64,000 nt of DNA from assembly GCA_033065855.1 (NCBI GenBank), contig JAVXUO010001954.1:62001-126000 (forward strand). The letters are read 5' to 3'. This stretch comes from Escallonia rubra. Its lineage: Eukaryota; Streptophyta; Magnoliopsida; Escalloniales; Escalloniaceae. Of this stretch, positions 1 to 10,450 are shown in pieces. Under the pieces are notes generated by a model, which searched no databases, was not told the DNA's origin, and saw only the letters and a list, made by a program, of their open reading frames with translations. Both the position numbers and the translations under genes were made by a program. Each line of letters starts with the position of its first letter. Within the stretch, counting starts at the first letter, position 1.

Positions 1-1
1 G

Positions 2-76
2 TACAAATTCGAGATGGAGAATTTAGTTAAGGACATGTTCGCCGAATATCAAGCGAGGCGTGGTCGAGGAATTTGA
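2..76 (+). CDS. 3' tail of an unidentified ORF, cut by the window edge
   Basis: An open frame enters from the left edge and stops at TGA 74-76, giving about 24 residues rich in charged amino acids (it ends QARRGRGI). I do not recognise it. It could be the end of a transposon protein or of a host gene lying outside the window. Only the open frame supports it. Confidence 0.25.
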   Translation, partial: YKFEMENLVKDMFAEYQARRGRGI

Positions 77-717
77 TACAATAGCTAATTATCTATTTGA
101 AATGTTATTTCTTTAGTATTTATTTTCTTATTATTGTATATCTCATGGATATCTTATTACTGTATGTCAGAAATGTTTCTCTTTAGGAGTTATTTTTTTG
201 TTGAAACAACGTAATGTGTTGCATTCTCAAGAACTATGGTGGATTTATGGTGGTTGTTGGTTGAATATTTTTTGAGTTGGGTTTGTGGTAATGTTGACTG
301 ATGTTATCTTTAAAGAACAAAAAAATTGACTCATTTATTTATTTTATACTTGGTCTCATCATGTGTATTTTACTGAGCTCATTTTTTTTTTGTACTTAGT
401 CATCTTACGTGTATTTTCTTTTCTTTTCTTTTTCTTTTGTTGGGTAGGGTGGCGTGGGGTATAATTTGATAAAAAAAAACTTGAAACTTTCGTTTTGAAT
501 ATTTACCTTTTATTTTTTTGACTTTAGCAATTTCAATTCTTAGATCTAATTTTTTGTGCTAACCAATCAATGGAATTACAAATTTCATTCAATTCCAAAT
601 CAATTCCAATTCCTATGGAATTGGAATTGAATTGCAATTCCAAATTCTAATTTCAATTCCGTTTGCCAATCGGACCCTAAGAGAAATTCTAATTCCGCAA
701 TGATTTTGATTTTCAGT
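77..717. other. AT-rich spacer with no gene seen
   Basis: No coding sequence is recognisable. From about 570 to 680 there are short repeats of the GGAATTGGAATTGAATTGCAATTCC kind, palindromic AATTCC/GGAATT words that look like the edge of a MITE. Boundaries are not clear. Confidence 0.4.
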
Positions 718-1295
718 GACAAATGCAATGCGAGAGTACCATCCATTGCTTTGTGAAAATCATTAGTGCTTGGGCTATATGTCTAACCTTGTTTATATCG
801 TGCTGTGTTCCCCTCCAACTAAGAAACAGTACACTCCATATCTCACACATTAATAGTACAGATATGGAGTGGATTAGTTCATTCAGGTGGATTACCATTT
901 CCCTTACACGTTGAAAGTTAAATTATCATTCAAGTTATATTCAATGTGATTAAATTCGTGGTAAGATGTTGATGCTGGATTAAGTTGTCATAGATTAACA
1001 AAATAGTAATGCGTGAACCACCCGAATTGCACCCAAATCAGGTGAGATCAATGTGAAGATCAGGAAATAAGAAACCAATAATTCAGAGTGATGAGTGGTG
1101 TATTACTTTAAAAATATGATGAAAGTCAAATTGTTTGATAGAAGCTTCAGCTGAATTATGTAGGCATTCTGTCCATATGTTTGAGAAAGAGATATGATTG
1201 CTAAATGTCGCGAAGGGGCAACAAGTTGTCAGTATAAATTTTGATAAGAGTAACAAAAAAAATTCAGTGACAATATACTGTTCCCAAAGTTGTTA

Positions 1296-1310
1296 CACTA
1301 CAAGAAAACA
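1296..1310 (+). repeat. CACTA-type terminal motif in the MLP-A upstream region
   Basis: CACTACAAGAAAACA at 1296-1310 matches the terminus of the complete CACTA element at 50860. No partner end with a matching 3-bp duplication is found nearby, so this is read as a remnant or solo end. The sequence is absent at the equivalent place in duplicate B. Confidence 0.4.
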
Positions 1311-2005
1311 TCTTTATCTGGTTATTTTAATTCCAAGTGGCCTGCGAATACTATCAAGTTAATGACCATCTTCAAGTAACCTTAGCCACTTTTTAGTCTA
1401 AGGAAATTTTAAAAGGGTACCACTTAACAAAAAGTGTTGCTCCAGAGACATTTGACCGTCGCTAAAAGTGAAATTTTATTTGACTAGTTCCTTTTTAAGG
1501 AGGTACCTAGGGTTTGTCGTTGAAAATCTCCTTGTACATAGCATGACTGGCTGTGGGTAGTCTGGGGATCTTCTTTCGTTGAGCATCTCTTTGGTTTTAA
1601 TTGCACCACTTTTTGGCTACTTTCAATTTCATTCGTCACTAAGTCAATAATTTTCCTGATGAGGTTGCAGAATCTACCCATGATATAAAAAAGGAGTATT
1701 TTTTTTTCTGACAGTGGGATAAAAGTGAGAATAGCATAAATAATATCGCTGCATTAGCGTTATACAAATTAGAAAAAAAAAAAGGAGTAGATAAGGTCCA
1801 CTTGTTCCACCTATTTGGGCCCAATGTTTTTGAAAGGAGGAAAGAAGATATGATAGATCTTCACCAACCGAAGAAGATTGGACGGATCTCAAACCAATCT
1901 GACAAGATTAATTTATTCCCCACATGATAATTGATGTATAGTAAACGAAATGACTTGACAAGTGAGAGCTAAACGTAATAGGAGAGACACCTGACTCTAG
2001 ACTAC

Positions 2006-2015
2006 TATATATATA
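2006..2015 (+). promoter_or_regulatory. TATA box of the MLP-A gene
   Basis: TATATATATA lies about 95 bp upstream of the ATG at 2107, after the ACTACTATAT context. The same element is kept at 28705-28712 ahead of copy B. Position and conservation between duplicates support a core promoter. The start of transcription is inferred to lie near 2035-2045. Confidence 0.6.
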
Positions 2016-2106
2016 GAAGCTAATAGCCAATGTATTTGCTTCATCACTTTCCTCCGGTTAATTCTCTACTACATTGTCTGTTTCTAGTTTTGCTTCTAGG
2101 TTGGCA

Positions 2107-3347
2107 ATGGGTAAGATTGTGTCTCAAACAGAGATTAAGTCTGACGGGGACATTTTCCATGAGCTCTGGGGATCCAAACCACACCATATCTCCATAATCA
2201 GCCCTGATAATGTTCAGGGATGTGATTTGCATGAAGGCGAATGGGGAACTGTTGGCTCTGTCATTTTCTGGAAATATGTCCATGGTAAGACAACACTTCT
2301 ATCTGCTCATATACTATCTCCACATTGTCATTGTCATGGATTATTTCTTGATCTCCACCTTGGATGCCGATACTACCTGTGCCAGTGCAAGTGTAAGTGT
2401 TCCTTAGACTGGTCCATTAAATAGCAAAACAGGAAAGAAAAAATAACAGAAACTAGAGTTACCGCGCGGTTCCACAAGAGCAGAGCTAAGTGTACACAAG
2501 GAACGAGTAATTTACTACTTTCTAGGCCCAAAACACAAATTTGTCTTTTTTGACGCAGCAACAGTGTCAGCTAAGCTATACATATATGACTGTAAATATT
2601 CAACTCTTAGTTGCTTTAGTTTCATCCTTGACAATAACAAATGCTTAAAACAAAGTCGTATGGACTAGAAAATCGTACTGAGATGTTTGCCTTTTCGTTA
2701 TGAACAAGATTTCTTAGACTAAGAGATGAAAAGGGAAGCTTTTCTAATGGATGGAACATTTAAAAGCTAGCTAGGCTAGTCAAAACCTCAAATCGTACCC
2801 CTTAACCTCGCACGGTTTCTAATTCACTATAAAACAAATCCAATCCGCAAAGGATGGCATGCACAAGCTGCAAAAGTCACTTGATGAGAAAGTTAGCTTC
2901 AGCCGTAAGCAAACCTACATTCAGGATTTTTAGTATAATGCTTGAAATTTTCTTTAGGTAATGCTTGAAGAGAATCACTAGTTTTTCCTTCTACTTTTAC
3001 ACATGCGAGTATGATCCACCCTAACCTGGTGCACTGGATATGCTGGCTTTTTCTTTATCTTGTTTTCATGTGCAATCATAGATGGCAAAGCAAAAGTTGC
3101 AAAAGAGGTCATTGACGGAGTAGACGAAAAGAACAAGACAGTGATCTTCAGGGTGATTGAAGGAGATCTTCTGGAGCTATACAAGAGCTTTGTGGCTACT
3201 CTTCATGTTGACACCACGGGTCAAAACAACTTGGTGACATGGACCTTTGAATATGAGAAGCGAAGTGAGGATGTTGAGGATCCAAATACACTCATGGACT
3301 TTGTTATTAAACTTACCAAAGACATTGAGACTCATCATCTCAAGTGA
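2107..3347 (+). CDS. MLP-like protein (major latex protein / Bet v 1 family), intact copy
   Basis: Two exons, 2107-2284 and 3082-3347, encode 147 residues plus a stop, close to the usual 150 or so for MLP-like proteins. The intron (2285-3081) has GTAAGA at the donor and CATAG at the acceptor and splits an Asp codon (G|AT), the position typical of the family. The protein starts MGKIVSQTEIKSDGD. It carries the family stretches EGEWGTVGSV, the glycine-rich IEGDLLELYKSF segment, and the ending DIETHHLK. MLPs are small cytosolic proteins with a hydrophobic ligand cavity, linked by published work to stress and defence responses and to binding of steroids or lipids; the ligand here is unknown. The ATG at 2107 is chosen because it matches family N-termini; an upstream ATG at 2074 adds 11 non-homologous residues. 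AATAAA at 3504 may be the polyadenylation signal. The clearly non-functional sister copy is at 28805-30731. Confidence 0.93.
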
Positions 3348-3547
3348 CGTCAGAGACAGATCAGATGATAAATCAAGTGGCTCAGTTACACAAAGTACTT
3401 GTGCGAATAATCCGTTGTAACTAGACTATAGCCGCTTCTATTATCTATGCTTTCAGTGGTGATTGTTTTTACTTTTAGGGTTGTTGATCCCCATGTAGCA
3501 TTAAATAAAGTGCAATTTCTTTAGCCGTGATCTTTCAGATCGCTCTC

Positions 3548-4114
3548 TCTCTTCTTTTTTTGTGAAAATCTTGCCAAACCACAATGGTCCGTGCAACAAT
3601 ACCCATGCCCCTCCCTTTAGTGCAAAAATAATATTGAGTACTAGTACTAATATAGTAATATATTCCCTTCAATCGTCCGTGCAACACGTGGTTGGCAGAA
3701 AATTTATTGATTTTTGTTTTCTCCATTCTCTTCTTCCTCTTCTTACCCCCTTCCTCTTCTTCTACGACAGTCAATGGTCACCACAACTCCGGCACAGCTA
3801 CCTAGCCCACCCACTAAATGCCAACCCCCCCCCCCCCCCACCCCCGCAATCAAACAATCTCCCAAAAGTAACCCAATACCGATCGCCACAATGCCACCAC
3901 CATAATCGAATACTGCCACCTCAACTCACCATCACCGATCACGACAACCCAATCAATCAACCACCACCACAACGTCCCCGGCCACCATAGCCACAGCCTC
4001 GACTCATCGTCCCAACCAATTGACACCCAACCCCCCCTCCCCCCAATACACACACCCCCCACCATTAACAAATCTCACAACCAATCTTTTACTCTTACCG
4101 ATACTTTCAAAGTT
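3548..4114. other. Pyrimidine- and C-rich spacer
   Basis: Low-complexity DNA with a run of about 17 C near 3825-3841 and CCACCA-type repeats up to 4070. Several overlapping open frames are by-products of the composition; none resembles a protein family I know. Confidence 0.4.
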
Positions 4115-4856
4115 TGTTTGGATGAAGTATTTTACAATTACTAGGAAGTTTAGAATTAAACCCTTGCACTTTTAAATCTCCAGTATTTGCAATGTTTAAT
4201 GATTGAAAATTTTTGCAAATGGATATTCCTTTTGTCCCGAATTATTTGATCAGGTTTGACTTGTACGCTTGTTTAGGCCATGAGTCATATGCTATGAGTT
4301 TCTCATTTTACCCCAAGCGAGAGAGGAGAAGAGAGTGGGGTAAGAGAGAGATAATGGGTGAGGCGGAGGATTAAATGTGGAGAGAGAAATACAGTAAAAA
4401 AATATAAAAAGGGTAAACATTATAAAAACTTACGAAATATTTAATATGGAAAGTAATCAATTTTTTGAGAGAGTTCAAAAAAGAAACATGTTCAATTTTT
4501 TTGGGACACTTAGAATATTTAATAACATCATTTGGTCATAAAATAAATAATTATGCATAAGTTGGTGAAAGAAAAGATGAAAATTTGGCTGGAATTAAAA
4601 AGAAAGGAAGAGAGAGTGATCAACAGTTGGAAAGCCGAAAGATTGTGCCAGAAAAAAAAAAGACTTAAATTGTGAAAGCTAGTTATCACGTGGATTTGAC
4701 AAAAAACTAACATATATTGATTGTTTTAACAGGGGATATAGCTTCTATAACTTCACAAATTCTATTTTTCGTAGTTACAGAAAGGTGGATTTCTTTCAAG
4801 GTAATTTAAATCCTTAACCACATTAAAATCTTAAGTTGAAATAACTCATCCAAACA
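4115..4856. mobile_element. hAT-like MITE with TGTTTGGATGA ends, host to a nested mariner MITE
   Basis: TGTTTGGATGA at 4115 is mirrored by TCATCCAAACA at 4846-4856. The same kind of end (TGTGTTTGGATGA) bounds the element at 36336-36788. The interior is AT-rich and non-coding and contains the mariner-type MITE at 4226-4510. I could not find an unambiguous target duplication, so the exact ends are tentative. Confidence 0.5.
4226..4510. mobile_element. Tc1/mariner-type (Stowaway-like) MITE
   Basis: The ends TTCCTTTTGTCCCGAATTAT and, inverted, AGTGTCCCAAAAAAATTGAA share the GTCCC core typical of plant mariner MITEs. TA dinucleotides flank both ends (4224-4225 and 4511-4512), as expected for TA target duplication. 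A second, related element is at 42526-42816. Confidence 0.6.
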
Positions 4857-5584
4857 CTAGCTGGACTTTTTTTTTATGGAGTGCGAGAGCATAAGAGGTG
4901 AATGCAAACAAAGCCACCTCAAGAGAATATGCTACCTAAGCTTGAATTAAATAAATAATAAAAAAAAATACTAAGCTATTCTAATATTTTCTATTATGTG
5001 GCTAGCAACCTAAAAATCCGGATTCGGTGATTCAATGATTATCTGTCATCAGTCTTAAAACTCAATTAATGTTAAACAAACATTAACAGTAATGTCCTTT
5101 AGCAAACTTTTTTTAAAGGGTTGTTTGGAAGATAGGACAGGAAAACAGAAGGATGAAAGAGTTTGAAGTTTAGAAGATATTTTTAATCCAAAATTAGTCT
5201 GCTGTGTTTCTATCTTATCGATTAGCCATAGCTCCTGCTAACCGATTGCCGTGCAAGCCTTATAAATGGTTACCATTTTACTTATAAACCACACTCCTAA
5301 ATTCTCCTTTTGTTCCCTCTCTCCTTTTCACTTAATCTAATCTCGTAATATATATATATATATATATATATGTATATGTTTGTTCGTCTCCTTTTTCACT
5401 TAATCTAATCTCGTCAAACGGCAAGAGCTAGGCTTTTTTTGTTCGTCTCCTTTTTCTATTTGCATCGTGACAGACTGACAGGTAGAACCTACCACGTGAA
5501 AACTTGGTCTCCCCTGTCATGCAAGAGCTACCAAAAAATCATTCAAGAGCATCTTCCTCTGCGAAATCATTTAAGAGCTACCAA
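4857..5584. other. Spacer with a (TA)n microsatellite
   Basis: No gene is seen. A (TA)n run occupies about 5348-5372. The phrase TTTTCACTTAATCTAATCTC occurs twice (about 5324 and 5395) and TTGTTCGTCTCCTTTTTC also occurs twice (about 5379 and 5438), a local duplication around the microsatellite. Confidence 0.5.
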
Positions 5585-5760
5585 AAAATGTTTAATGCTG
5601 GATATCATGATGCAATCAACAAGTTGGGCAGATCTCATTTTACACATGAAAAGAGAACAAAAAAGAACATAATAAAGTTTACAAGATAAGGACGAGATCA
5701 AAATCTCTTACAATTGGGAACATAAATAATAAAGGGAGACGTGTGCAGCATTTGTTTGAG
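5585..5760 (+). repeat. Repeated block X, matching 26557-26745
   Basis: TGCTGGATATCATG, TTGGGCAGATCTCATTTTA, a run of AAAGAGAACA and GTGTGCAGC occur in the same order and spacing here and at 26557-26745. At the second site the block lies about 1 kb upstream of MLP duplicate B. Here it lies downstream of MLP copy A, with no MLP gene following it. Confidence 0.7.
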
Positions 5761-5989
5761 TAAGATTTTTCAATTTTTTATTAGAGTTTTTTTTTTTTGG
5801 AAATAAGAAGATGTGTTATTCGACATACATTTGAGTCAAACATTGTGGTGTAACTCTCCCACTACCATCAAGATGCAAGAGGTTTGATAAAGATATTGGC
5901 GCATGATTTTAATATTGGTATCCTTCTTACTGATTGCATGCCTGCTTTGCCACGAGGTACACGCAAAAGTTGATTTTCTTATATACATG

Positions 5990-6786
5990 AGAAACTCTTA
6001 CAAGCCACATGCTTCTAAGGAGTGCCTGCAATCAAGAACCAAAGTCTCAATAGAAGGAGCAAGGTACGTCATTTAGTAGTAAAAGGAAAATTCTGGGCTC
6101 CTCCACCTACAAAATAATATTTCTAAGATTCTGGTTCCAAGCTAACATAAGAACCATTGCAAAGTATACCTGGCAGTCTAACTATCGGTGTACCAGAGGC
6201 TATGAGAGCAACCCGCCACCCATCGGGCTATGTGGTCACGAATCAGGGCCCCAGCTCCTGCCAGATTTGAGTTAGTTTTGCGCTACCATCAGTGTTAAGC
6301 TTCACCCAGCTCTCAGGGGGGAATGCCAACCAATTTGCATGAGACCTATTTGAGAGGCAGTTTGACCTATGCTGTTTATGAAATATGAATAGCCCGGCCC
6401 TTGAGATGTAGCTTCCTTAATTACTGCCAATCTAGTAGGGAATTTGACATTTAGAATCACAAGGTTGTTTCGATCGTACCATATCTGAGATAGCAAAAAT
6501 GCATAGAGTATTCCGGGGTATTTTTATGGCTTATAGCTACGATTTCGGCTCAAGTTTAATTTGCAGCCTCTAAGAATGGAAGTGTTGCGATTTAGAGTCT
6601 CCCAAATAGCCTTGACCATGGCGCATCTGCGGAGACACTGATATATGGTTTCCATTTTTTGCCACAGCCATGGGGACAAGTTTTATCAAAAAGCCAGTGG
6701 ATCTTCGTGCAAATCGGGAGGGCCTGAAACGCACATTTCCAGAGAAAGCTCTTAATGCTGGCAGGACAAGACACTTTCCACACCCA
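5990..6786 (-). pseudogene. LINE (L1-type) remnant: zinc-binding and RNase H portion
   Basis: Read on the minus strand, 6592-6786 encodes a reverse-transcriptase zinc-binding segment (WKVSCPASIKSFLWK followed by ALPICTKIHWL and a TCPHGCG cysteine cluster). About 6170-6330 encodes an RNase H-like start (SWVKLNTDGSAK, then ALIRDHIARW-like residues after frame changes). Multiple stops and shifts make it dead. It continues in the same orientation beyond the hAT element at 6787-8303. The 3' limit near 5990 is approximate. Confidence 0.75.
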
Positions 6787-6978
6787 CACTGGCGGAGATA
6801 CAGTTGTACGAGAGGGGGCTATAGCCCCCCCTCAGATTTTGGGAAATTTATATATATATATATATAGTATTTTTTTCATATTTTTCACACTTTTTTGGCT
6901 CTCTCTCTCTCTTCGGCTCTCTCTTCTCAGTTCTCACCATTCACCAACCGATTGAACCGAGACATCGACCGGCGGCCG

Positions 6979-7115
6979 GCGCCTCACTTCGGCAGCCACG
7001 AGCACGAACCCACTTCGGCAGCCACGAGCACGAACCCACTTCGGCAGCCACGACGAACCCACTTCGGCAGCCACGACGGTCGACGAACCCACTTCAGCAG
7101 CAGCCACGACGAACC
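6979..7115. repeat. Minisatellite with CACTTCGGCAGCCACGA units
   Basis: About five imperfect copies of a unit of 22-30 bp built on CACTTCGGCAGCCACGACGA, within the hAT element. The open frames across it are by-products of repeat periodicity. Confidence 0.7.
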
Positions 7116-7212
7116 CACGAGCTGAGCACGAACCCACTTCTTTTTCTAGATCTACGCGACTACGCCGACGGGCGACGCCGCGACGGCGACTCGGCAACGG
7201 CAAGGACCCAGC

Positions 7213-7385
7213 ACTCCAGCAGTGACCCCAGATCTACGGCGACGGCGAGTCGGCGACTTCGGTCTTCAGTCTTCACTCCAACGGTCCACCGCCGGCGGTA
7301 AGGACCCAGTGACCCCGGATCTACGCCGACGGCGAGTCGGAGACTTCGGTTGTACTGTCTTCTCTCCAACAGTCCACCGGCGGCC
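7213..7385. repeat. Tandem duplication of a unit of about 98 bp
   Basis: CAGTGACCCC(A/G)GATCTACG followed by GACGGCGAGTCGG and a CTCCAAC(G/A)GTCCACCG tail occurs twice in a row (about 7213-7310 and 7308-7385), the second copy shortened. It lies inside the hAT element. Confidence 0.7.
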
Positions 7386-7536
7386 AAAACTCCGGCGACC
7401 GGCGGCGACCGGCGGCGACCGGCGACTCAGTGACAAGTATGTTCCAACTTCCAAACTTTAATTTCACCTTTCATTGACTTGATCTAGTTGCCATCTCTAT
7501 AAAATTTGTTTGTTATCTTTCTAGTATCATAGCTGA

Positions 7537-7905
7537 AATTAGGAATGGATTATGGATAATCTTGAGCATTGAATTGAATCAATTGATTATGGATAATGTT
7601 GAGCATTGATTATGGTTAATGTTTAGCATTGATTATGGATAATCTTGAGAATTGAATCAATTGATTATGGATAATGTTGAACATTGATTATGGTTAATGT
7701 TTAGCATTGATTATGGATAATCTTGCGCATTGATTATGGTTAATGTTTAGCATTGATTATGAATAATCTTGAGATATTGATTATGGTTAATGTTTAGCAT
7801 TGATTATGGATAATCTTGAGATATTGATTATGATTAATGTTTAATATTGATTATGGATAATCTTGAGATATTGATTATGGTTAATGTTTAGCATTGAGAT
7901 ATTGA
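7537..7905. repeat. AT-rich tandem array (ATTGATTATGGATAATCTTGAG type)
   Basis: About ten degenerate copies of a unit of 30-36 bp alternate GATTATGGATAATCTTGAG and GATTATGGTTAATGTTTAGCA. It is internal to the hAT element. The block just after it (GAGGATGGGACCCAATT) is also found inside the CACTA element at 53817 and 53906. Confidence 0.75.
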
Positions 7906-8311
7906 GATTGATGGAGGATGGGACCCAATTGGATTGAGATATCGAATGTGTGATTTAGTTGAATGATGGGTTGAAATTAAGTTAACGCAATAATGAAACA
8001 TGACTGAAAAAGTAAAAGAATAAAATATTTTGATTAATTAGGTTATTTGATTGATAATTGATGGATTGATATTGAAAATAAAATGTGTTTTATTTTCAGA
8101 ATGGATAAGTACTATAAAAAGAAACCAAATTAGTAGCTCTCATGAAATTAAATAAGACTTTTTGGATGTTTTTTCGTATTTTTTTGTGTTTTGTCAAAAA
8201 ATGCAATTTTTTTTGTTGTTGCTATTTTACTAATAAAAAAAATTATTAATTTCGATATATATTTAGCCCCCTCCCCCGCATTGAAATCCTGGCTCCGCCC
8301 CTGCACACCCA

Positions 8312-9170
8312 CCTCCAATTGCCTTTAGCTTTATATGCTAGTGGTGATCAGCATTGTGCATGCAAATTTAATAGAACTGTCACCCCGCTCGAAAAGCCAA
8401 ATGATGGCATCAAACTGTCATCCTAATGAGGGATATTGTAAAGTTTGGATCAGATCCAGGAGTGGCTTAGGGAGTAGAGTGTGAAGCCTATCAAGTTCCC
8501 ACTCCTTTCTTTGCATGACATCAATGAAGCGAATGCGGTCATTGTTGTTTTGTAGGGGGTCGACGAATAAATTTCTCAACACACCCGCAGGCAGCAAGTG
8601 ATGATACAAGAAGGACACGTTTTGTCCTTTCCCAATGCGCCAATGTAGGGCTTTAGATATTTTGTCACGGACTCGAAAGACTTCTTCCGAAAATACAGCC
8701 GTTATGTTTTGTGTTGGCATTCCAAATAGTCTCCTAGGCGAGGTATTGGAGTTGAAAGAGGCAATACAGTTTAACGTTGGCTCATTTAGCTGGTGTTGGA
8801 CACCAGCTAAATGAGCTAGTCTTATTTTCTTTGTCAAAAGTATTTGCATAATTGTTTTTCCAGTTTTGGAACTCGCGGGCAATATTTTCTAGTTTGGAGT
8901 TGGAAGAGGCAATACAGTTTAATGATCTCTTCCAGTTGCTAGCAATCATCGACGGATGAGAGTAGCAAGCCATCTCGAACAAGGAAAAAATAACTAAAAG
9001 TCAGACGATTGTCTATGCATTTAGCTTGAAGTAAGATAGAGTTATGGTCAGGGTGGGTTCTTTGGAGATGAATAACCTTAGCAAGAGGGTTTATGAAGCC
9101 TCTCAAGGATTAGATCAGGTCTAAAAGTTTGACGGTTATTCCAAGTGTACGGTTGTAGCCGTGCATCTTA
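8312..9170 (-). pseudogene. LINE remnant, upstream part (endonuclease tail and post-RT region)
   Basis: On the minus strand, 9000-9170 reads as the end of an apurinic endonuclease domain (RTHPDHNSILL). 8418-8882 holds a 154-codon frame with ALHWRIGKGQNVSFLYHHLL and WELDRLHTLLPKPLLDLI, the region that follows the reverse transcriptase in plant L1 elements. The reverse transcriptase core that should lie between them is missing, so the copy was internally deleted before or besides the hAT insertion. Confidence 0.7.
8781..8815. repeat. Perfect 15-bp inverted repeat
   Basis: CTCATTTAGCTGGTG (8781-8795) and CACCAGCTAAATGAG (8801-8815) are exact reverse complements around a 5-base spacer. They lie inside the dead LINE. 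A nearby direct repeat (GGCAATACAGTTTAA at about 8759 and 8908) suggests templated repair at a break. Confidence 0.85.
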
Positions 9171-9339
9171 TCCTCACTAATCCATTCTTATTCAACAACC
9201 CGTTAGTTAGTTCTAAGATCTTCCAAGCAACGTGACGCTCAGACATTTACACGATGCAAACAACACAATTGACACAGACGTAACCATATACCCAACATAT
9301 TAGTCGTATACCGACCAAACTATACATAAACACCCATTG

Positions 9340-9674
9340 TGTTGCTACACACACACACAAGCACATGGTATACCTACAGAACCACAAGGTACACCTAGAT
9401 AAGCACAAGGTTCAAGCACACAAGCACCTGGTATACCTACAGATATACCTAGAGAACCATAGGGTACACCTTGATAAACACAAGGTTCAAGCACACAAAC
9501 ACATGGTAGACCCACACTGTACCAAATTGTCTACACACACCACTTACAACAAGCACATACCACATTTACCATACCAACACATTAACACACCGGATGCAAA
9601 AACAGAACACGTGCACGCACACACACATAGCAATAGATGAACACATACAACACACACACACCACGCACATGCAC
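9340..9674. repeat. CA-rich minisatellite
   Basis: Units of about 60-75 bp with GGTATACCTACAGA, GGTACACCTAGATAAGC and CACAAGGTTCAAGCACACAA occur about twice and grade into irregular CACA-rich DNA. The open frames here (His- and Thr-rich) follow from the repeat. The same kind of DNA resumes after the foldback element ending at 9849. Confidence 0.65.
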
Positions 9675-9849
9675 GGATTTGGATCCCCTGCTGTAGGGTG
9701 CTGTCTGTATTACTGAGAGAGAGGGATGAGAGAGAGGGAGAGAGAGAGGGGGGGATCCAATTCCATGGTTACTCTCTCTCATCCCTCTCTCTCAGCAATA
9801 TGGACAACACCCTGTTGTAACCCATGGTTACAGCAGGGGATCCAAATCC
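9675..9849. mobile_element. Foldback MITE (175 bp)
   Basis: GGATTTGGATCCCCTGCTGT begins the element and its reverse complement ends it. The arms continue through a GAGAGAGAGGGATGAGAGAG segment, so almost the whole element can fold back. Flanking words CACATGCAC (9666-9674) and CACATGCTC (9850-9858) match in 8 of 9 bases, a likely 9-bp target duplication as made by Mutator-type transposases. Confidence 0.7.
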
Positions 9850-9858
9850 CACATGCTC

Positions 9859-10151
9859 ACACGTTGTAAGGCAGCCTATACTGTATACACACACTCATAC
9901 CCATAGGCTGCACACCTATCCCTACCTCCCCCCACATACACACATGCACACACCCACCAAGCACGTACACACACCCTACACACCATGGCTGCGCAGCAGC
10001 TCCTCACACACACACCACACAAATACACAGCCCCCTCCCCCGTACCCTTCCCCCTACACACGTGCACTGTCCACATACTCCTCCACACATCAGGTTGTTC
10101 ACATATCGTCCCGCCGCTTCTTTCTATCTCCCATCCCCACCCCTTGCCCCT

Positions 10152-10183
<32 letters not shown>

Positions 10184-10450
10184 ATGCAGCCCACCGTCGG
10201 CCGCTACCCAATCTGTCGCCTCTCTGCTTCCCTAGCCGCCTTTTGCGCCACCCAGCCCCGCTACTGATGCCACACAACCGACACACTCACTGCGCTGCTG
10301 CCGCTCTGACGAATCTACCATCTCAGGTTTATTATATTTCTCTCCCTCCCCCCCTCTCTGTCTGTCTGTCTGTCTTTCTCTCTCTCACACACACACACAC
10401 CCTTGTATATGTTGTTCTATCTATACGTTTTTCCTATGATTCAAAAGGTC
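9859..10450. repeat. CA- and CT-rich low-complexity tract
   Basis: Continuation of the CA-rich repeat, then (CT)n at about 10158-10183, a GTCT-repeat at about 10360 and (CA)n at about 10386-10401. Long open frames on both strands are composition artefacts. A transcript leader cannot be excluded, since CTCAGGTTTATT near 10322 has a donor-like GT, but nothing downstream reads as a gene. Confidence 0.5.

Larger units (their letters stand above)
718..3520 (+). repeat. Duplicated block A (contains the intact MLP-like gene)
   Basis: This stretch aligns by eye with 27709-30885 in the same orientation. It covers the promoter region (for example the AAATCATTAG(T/C)GCTTGGGC words near 757 and 27748), both MLP exons, the intron ends and the 3' flank. 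The copies differ by many substitutions and small indels, so the duplication is not very recent. Copy A has about 50 extra bases near 1297-1350, beginning with a CACTA-like terminus, that copy B lacks. Copy B has a MITE in the intron that copy A lacks. Confidence 0.85.
6787..8303. mobile_element. Non-autonomous hAT element inserted in a LINE
   Basis: An exact 8-bp duplication CACACCCA flanks the element (6779-6786 and 8304-8311), the size typical of hAT transposons. The left end CACTGGCGGAG and the inverted right end CAGGGGCGGAG are imperfect TIRs, and both are followed by G-rich AGGGGGCTA blocks. No transposase is present. The interior holds three tandem-repeat tracts (6979-7115, 7213-7385, 7537-7905) and GC-rich DNA near the left side. 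Flanking LINE coding sequence resumes on the other side, which confirms the boundaries. Confidence 0.85.

Noticed and set aside
3562-4071. Proline-rich frames on the plus strand and glycine/tryptophan-rich frames on the minus strand
   Set aside because: They arise from the C-run and CCACCA repeats; no family features.
6895-7461. Possible genes in the GC-rich part of the hAT element at 6787-8303
   Set aside because: Frames on both strands follow minisatellite periodicity and end within the repeats. The segment lies wholly inside a non-autonomous transposon.
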